DNA of 6,357 nucleotides, taken from NCBI GenBank assembly GCA_038248955.1, contig JBBRWW010000154.1, forward strand, positions 1-6,357. Reading direction: 5' to 3'. This DNA comes from Lysobacter_K sp038248955. Lineage in GTDB: Bacteria > Pseudomonadota > Gammaproteobacteria > Xanthomonadales > Xanthomonadaceae. Position 1 is the first letter of the stretch, and every line of letters starts with the position of its first letter. The notes under the pieces are model-generated. The model ran no database searches, was not told the origin of the DNA, and was given only the letters and a program-made list of their open reading frames with translations. Both the position numbers and the translations under genes were made by a program. Positions 4,345 through 6,357 of the stretch are shown here, piece after piece.

Positions 4345-6357
4345 ATGGCCGTGACGACCGTCGCCCAGTTCGCAGCCGAGCTCAACCGTCCTGTCGGGAC
4401 GCTGCTCGAGCAGCTGCAGTCTGCCGGTGTCGCGAAGAAGTCGCCCGACGACGCGCTGACCGAGTTCGACAAGGAACGCCTGTTGGAGCACCTGCGCAAG
4501 TCGCATGGCACCGACAGCGCTGACCGCAAGAAGATCACGCTGACCAAGCGCACGACCAGCGAGATTCGCCAGGCCGACGCTTCCGGCAAGGCGCGCACGA
4601 TTCCGGTGCAGACCAAGAAGACGCGCACGTTCATCAAGCGCGACGACGCACCGGCTGGCAGCAGTTTCGAGGCGCCGGCAGCGGTCGACGACGCTGAACT
4701 TCAGCGTCGCGAAGACGAGGCCAACGCGCAGGCCGAGCAGTTGCGCCACGAAGAAGCCCAGATGGCCGCGCAGGCCCGCGAACGTGCCGAACGCGAGCAG
4801 GCTGACCGTGCTGTGGCCGAGGCCGCGGCGCAGGCCGCTGCCGCAGCGGCTGAATTGAAGGCGGCAGCCGAAGCCACTGCCGCGCGCGATGCGGTGGAAG
4901 CCGCTGCGAAGGCCGCCGCCGCCGTCGCGATCGAAAAAGCTTCCGGGCCCGCCAAGGGCGTGGCGGCCGCGCCCAGCGTGACGGCCGTGCCAGCTGCAGC
5001 TGCAGCACCTGTGGCCGCGGCCGCCGTCGAGGCAGCCAAGCCAGGGATCCGCATCGTCAAGGCCGGTGACGCCGACGCTGCCGAAAAGGCCGCGTTGGCC
5101 GCGGTGGCCAAGCGTCGCCAGGCGGCCGAGAACGAAGCCGCCGCGATCCGCGCGATGATGAACGCGCCGAAAAAGGTGATGCTGGCCAAGAAGCCGGAAG
5201 AAGCCAAGCCCGTGGCCGGTAAGGAAGCCATCTCGGGCACCATCCACAAGCCCAAGGTCGTGCCGGGTGCGCCGGGCGCTGCCACGGCCGGCGCGGCCGC
5301 GAAACCGGGCGACAAGAAGTCGGTCAAGAGCGAGAAGCTGTCCTCGAGCTGGGCTGACGACGCGGCCAAGAAACGTGCAGCTGCCAGCAAGGGCCGCACC
5401 GACGGCGGTGGCGCCAACCGGCCCGGCTGGCGTGCCCCGCGCGGCGGCCGCCGTGGCGAACGCGACCAGGGCAACAGCAACTTCCAGGCACCCACCGAGA
5501 TGGTGATCCAGGACGTGCACATTCCCGAGACCATCAGCGTGGCCGATCTGGCCCACAAGATGTCGGTCAAGGCGGCCGAGGTGATCAAGCAGCTGATGAA
5601 GCTGGGCCAGATGGTCACGATCAACCAGCAGCTCGACCAGGAGACCGCGATGATCGTGGTCGAGGAGATGGGCCACAAGGCCTTCACCGCCAAGCTCGAC
5701 GACCCCGACGCGTTTCTCGAAGAAGAGCACATCGCGACGCAGGGCGAGCAGATGCCGCGGGCACCGGTGGTCACCATCATGGGCCACGTCGACCACGGCA
5801 AGACCTCATTGCTCGACTACATCCGCACCACCCGCGTGGCCGCGGGCGAGGCCGGCGGCATCACCCAGCATATCGGTGCGTACCACGTGGAAACACCGCG
5901 CGGCATGATCACCTTCCTGGACACCCCGGGCCACGCCGCGTTCACTGCGATGCGGGCGCGCGGCGCCACCGCCACCGACCTGGTGATCCTGGTCGTGGCG
6001 GCCGACGACGGCGTGATGCCGCAGACCAAGGAGGCCATCGCCCACGCCAAGGCGGCCAACGTGCCGCTGATCGTGGCGATGAACAAGATCGACAAGCCGG
6101 GTGCCAACCTCGAACGCCTGAAGGGCGAACTGGTGGCCGAATCGGTGGTGCCTGAGGACTTCGGCGGTGACGTGCCGTTCGTGCCCGTGTCGGCCAAGAC
6201 CGGTGAAGGCATCGACAGCCTGCTGGAACAAGTGCTGCTGCAGGCCGAGGTGCTCGAACTGAAGGCGCCGACGCAGGCGCTGGCCAAGGGCCTGGTGATC
6301 GAAGCCAAGCTCGACAAGGGCCGCGGCCCGGTGGCCACGGTGCTGGTGCAGAGCGGC
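4345..6357 (+). CDS. infB: Translation initiation factor IF-2 (3' truncated by window edge)
   Basis: IF2 is the GTPase that brings fMet-tRNA to the 30S subunit and drives joining of the 50S subunit. The window holds 671 codons with no stop; the usual betaproteobacterial length is roughly 900-1000, so the C-terminal tRNA-binding domains are missing. Domains: a small N-terminal IF2_N domain (about 1-55, MAVTTVAQFAAELNRPVGTL); an associated basic segment (about 60-105); a long Ala/Glu/Lys/Arg-rich helical linker (about 113-290); a Gly/Arg-rich patch (about 351-374); a second IF2_N domain (about 380-445); then the GTPase domain with G1 GHVDHGKTS (480-488), G2 GGITQHIG (504-511), G3 DTPGH (526-530), G4 NKID (580-583) and G5 SAK (616-618), all intact. 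The start has AAGGAAA at 4331-4337, seven bases before the ATG. It lies 73 bases after nusA with no terminator between, so it is in the same operon. In E. coli infB also makes shorter isoforms from internal starts; whether this occurs here is not evident. Confidence 0.98.
   Translation, partial: MAVTTVAQFAAELNRPVGTLLEQLQSAGVAKKSPDDALTEFDKERLLEHLRKSHGTDSADRKKITLTKRTTSEIRQADASGKARTIPVQTKKTRTFIKRDDAPAGSSFEAPAAVDDAELQRREDEANAQAEQLRHEEAQMAAQARERAEREQADRAVAEAAAQAAAAAAELKAAAEATAARDAVEAAAKAAAAVAIEKASGPAKGVAAAPSVTAVPAAAAAPVAAAAVEAAKPGIRIVKAGDADAAEKAALAAVAKRRQAAENEAAAIRAMMNAPKKVMLAKKPEEAKPVAGKEAISGTIHKPKVVPGAPGAATAGAAAKPGDKKSVKSEKLSSSWADDAAKKRAAASKGRTDGGGANRPGWRAPRGGRRGERDQGNSNFQAPTEMVIQDVHIPETISVADLAHKMSVKAAEVIKQLMKLGQMVTINQQLDQETAMIVVEEMGHKAFTAKLDDPDAFLEEEHIATQGEQMPRAPVVTIMGHVDHGKTSLLDYIRTTRVAAGEAGGITQHIGAYHVETPRGMITFLDTPGHAAFTAMRARGATATDLVILVVAADDGVMPQTKEAIAHAKAANVPLIVAMNKIDKPGANLERLKGELVAESVVPEDFGGDVPFVPVSAKTGEGIDSLLEQVLLQAEVLELKAPTQALAKGLVIEAKLDKGRGPVATVLVQSG

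Noticed and set aside
2772..4637. A 621-codon open frame on the minus strand opposite nusA and the start of infB
   Set aside because: It is antisense to two intact conserved genes, and its His/Asp/Val/Leu-rich product is what the reverse frame of GC-rich coding DNA gives. It has no recognisable domain, and open antisense frames are frequent at this base composition.
4339..5796. A 485-codon open frame on the minus strand opposite infB
   Set aside because: Its Gly/Arg/Leu-rich low-complexity product mirrors the Ala-rich IF2 linker; there is no domain and it conflicts with a certain gene.

Overview
The window is GC-rich chromosomal DNA, most likely from a Burkholderiales betaproteobacterium. 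The wording of the FabI, RimP and IF2 proteins and the rimP-nusA-infB order fit the Comamonadaceae or the Leptothrix/Rubrivivax/Ideonella group. That placement comes from remembered family sequences and not from a search. All four complete or partial genes other than rimP are ordinary, well-conserved housekeeping or metabolic genes. I see no mobile element, CRISPR array, rRNA, tRNA or sign of an undescribed multi-gene system.

Layout: positions 1-999 (+) hold the C-terminal part of a PLP-dependent Orn/Lys/Arg decarboxylase whose start and PLP-lysine lie upstream of the window. A short, symmetrical, bidirectional terminator (1017-1042) separates it from the convergent fabI gene (1067-1852, minus), which encodes the NADH-dependent enoyl-ACP reductase of fatty acid elongation. 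Positions 1853-2097 are a divergent intergenic region. It contains a good sigma70-type promoter pointing right (1965-1993) and, just after the predicted transcription start, two tightly packed hairpins, the second a canonical intrinsic terminator with eight T's. The rimP operon therefore appears to have a transcription attenuator in its short leader.

The operon runs rimP (2098-2781), nusA (2781-4271), infB (4345 to beyond the right edge). RimP matures the 30S ribosomal subunit, NusA controls RNA polymerase pausing, termination and antitermination, and IF2 places initiator tRNA on the ribosome, so the operon ties transcription elongation to translation start. rimP and nusA overlap by one base, with a strong ribosome binding site inside rimP. 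infB follows after 73 bases with its own ribosome binding site and is cut at the right edge within the region after its GTPase domain.

Points most worth a second look: the rimP leader, with its terminator and a competing long-range pairing; an enlarged RimP with different codon use from its neighbours; and alanine at FabI position 93, a position tied to triclosan and diazaborine response in E. coli.
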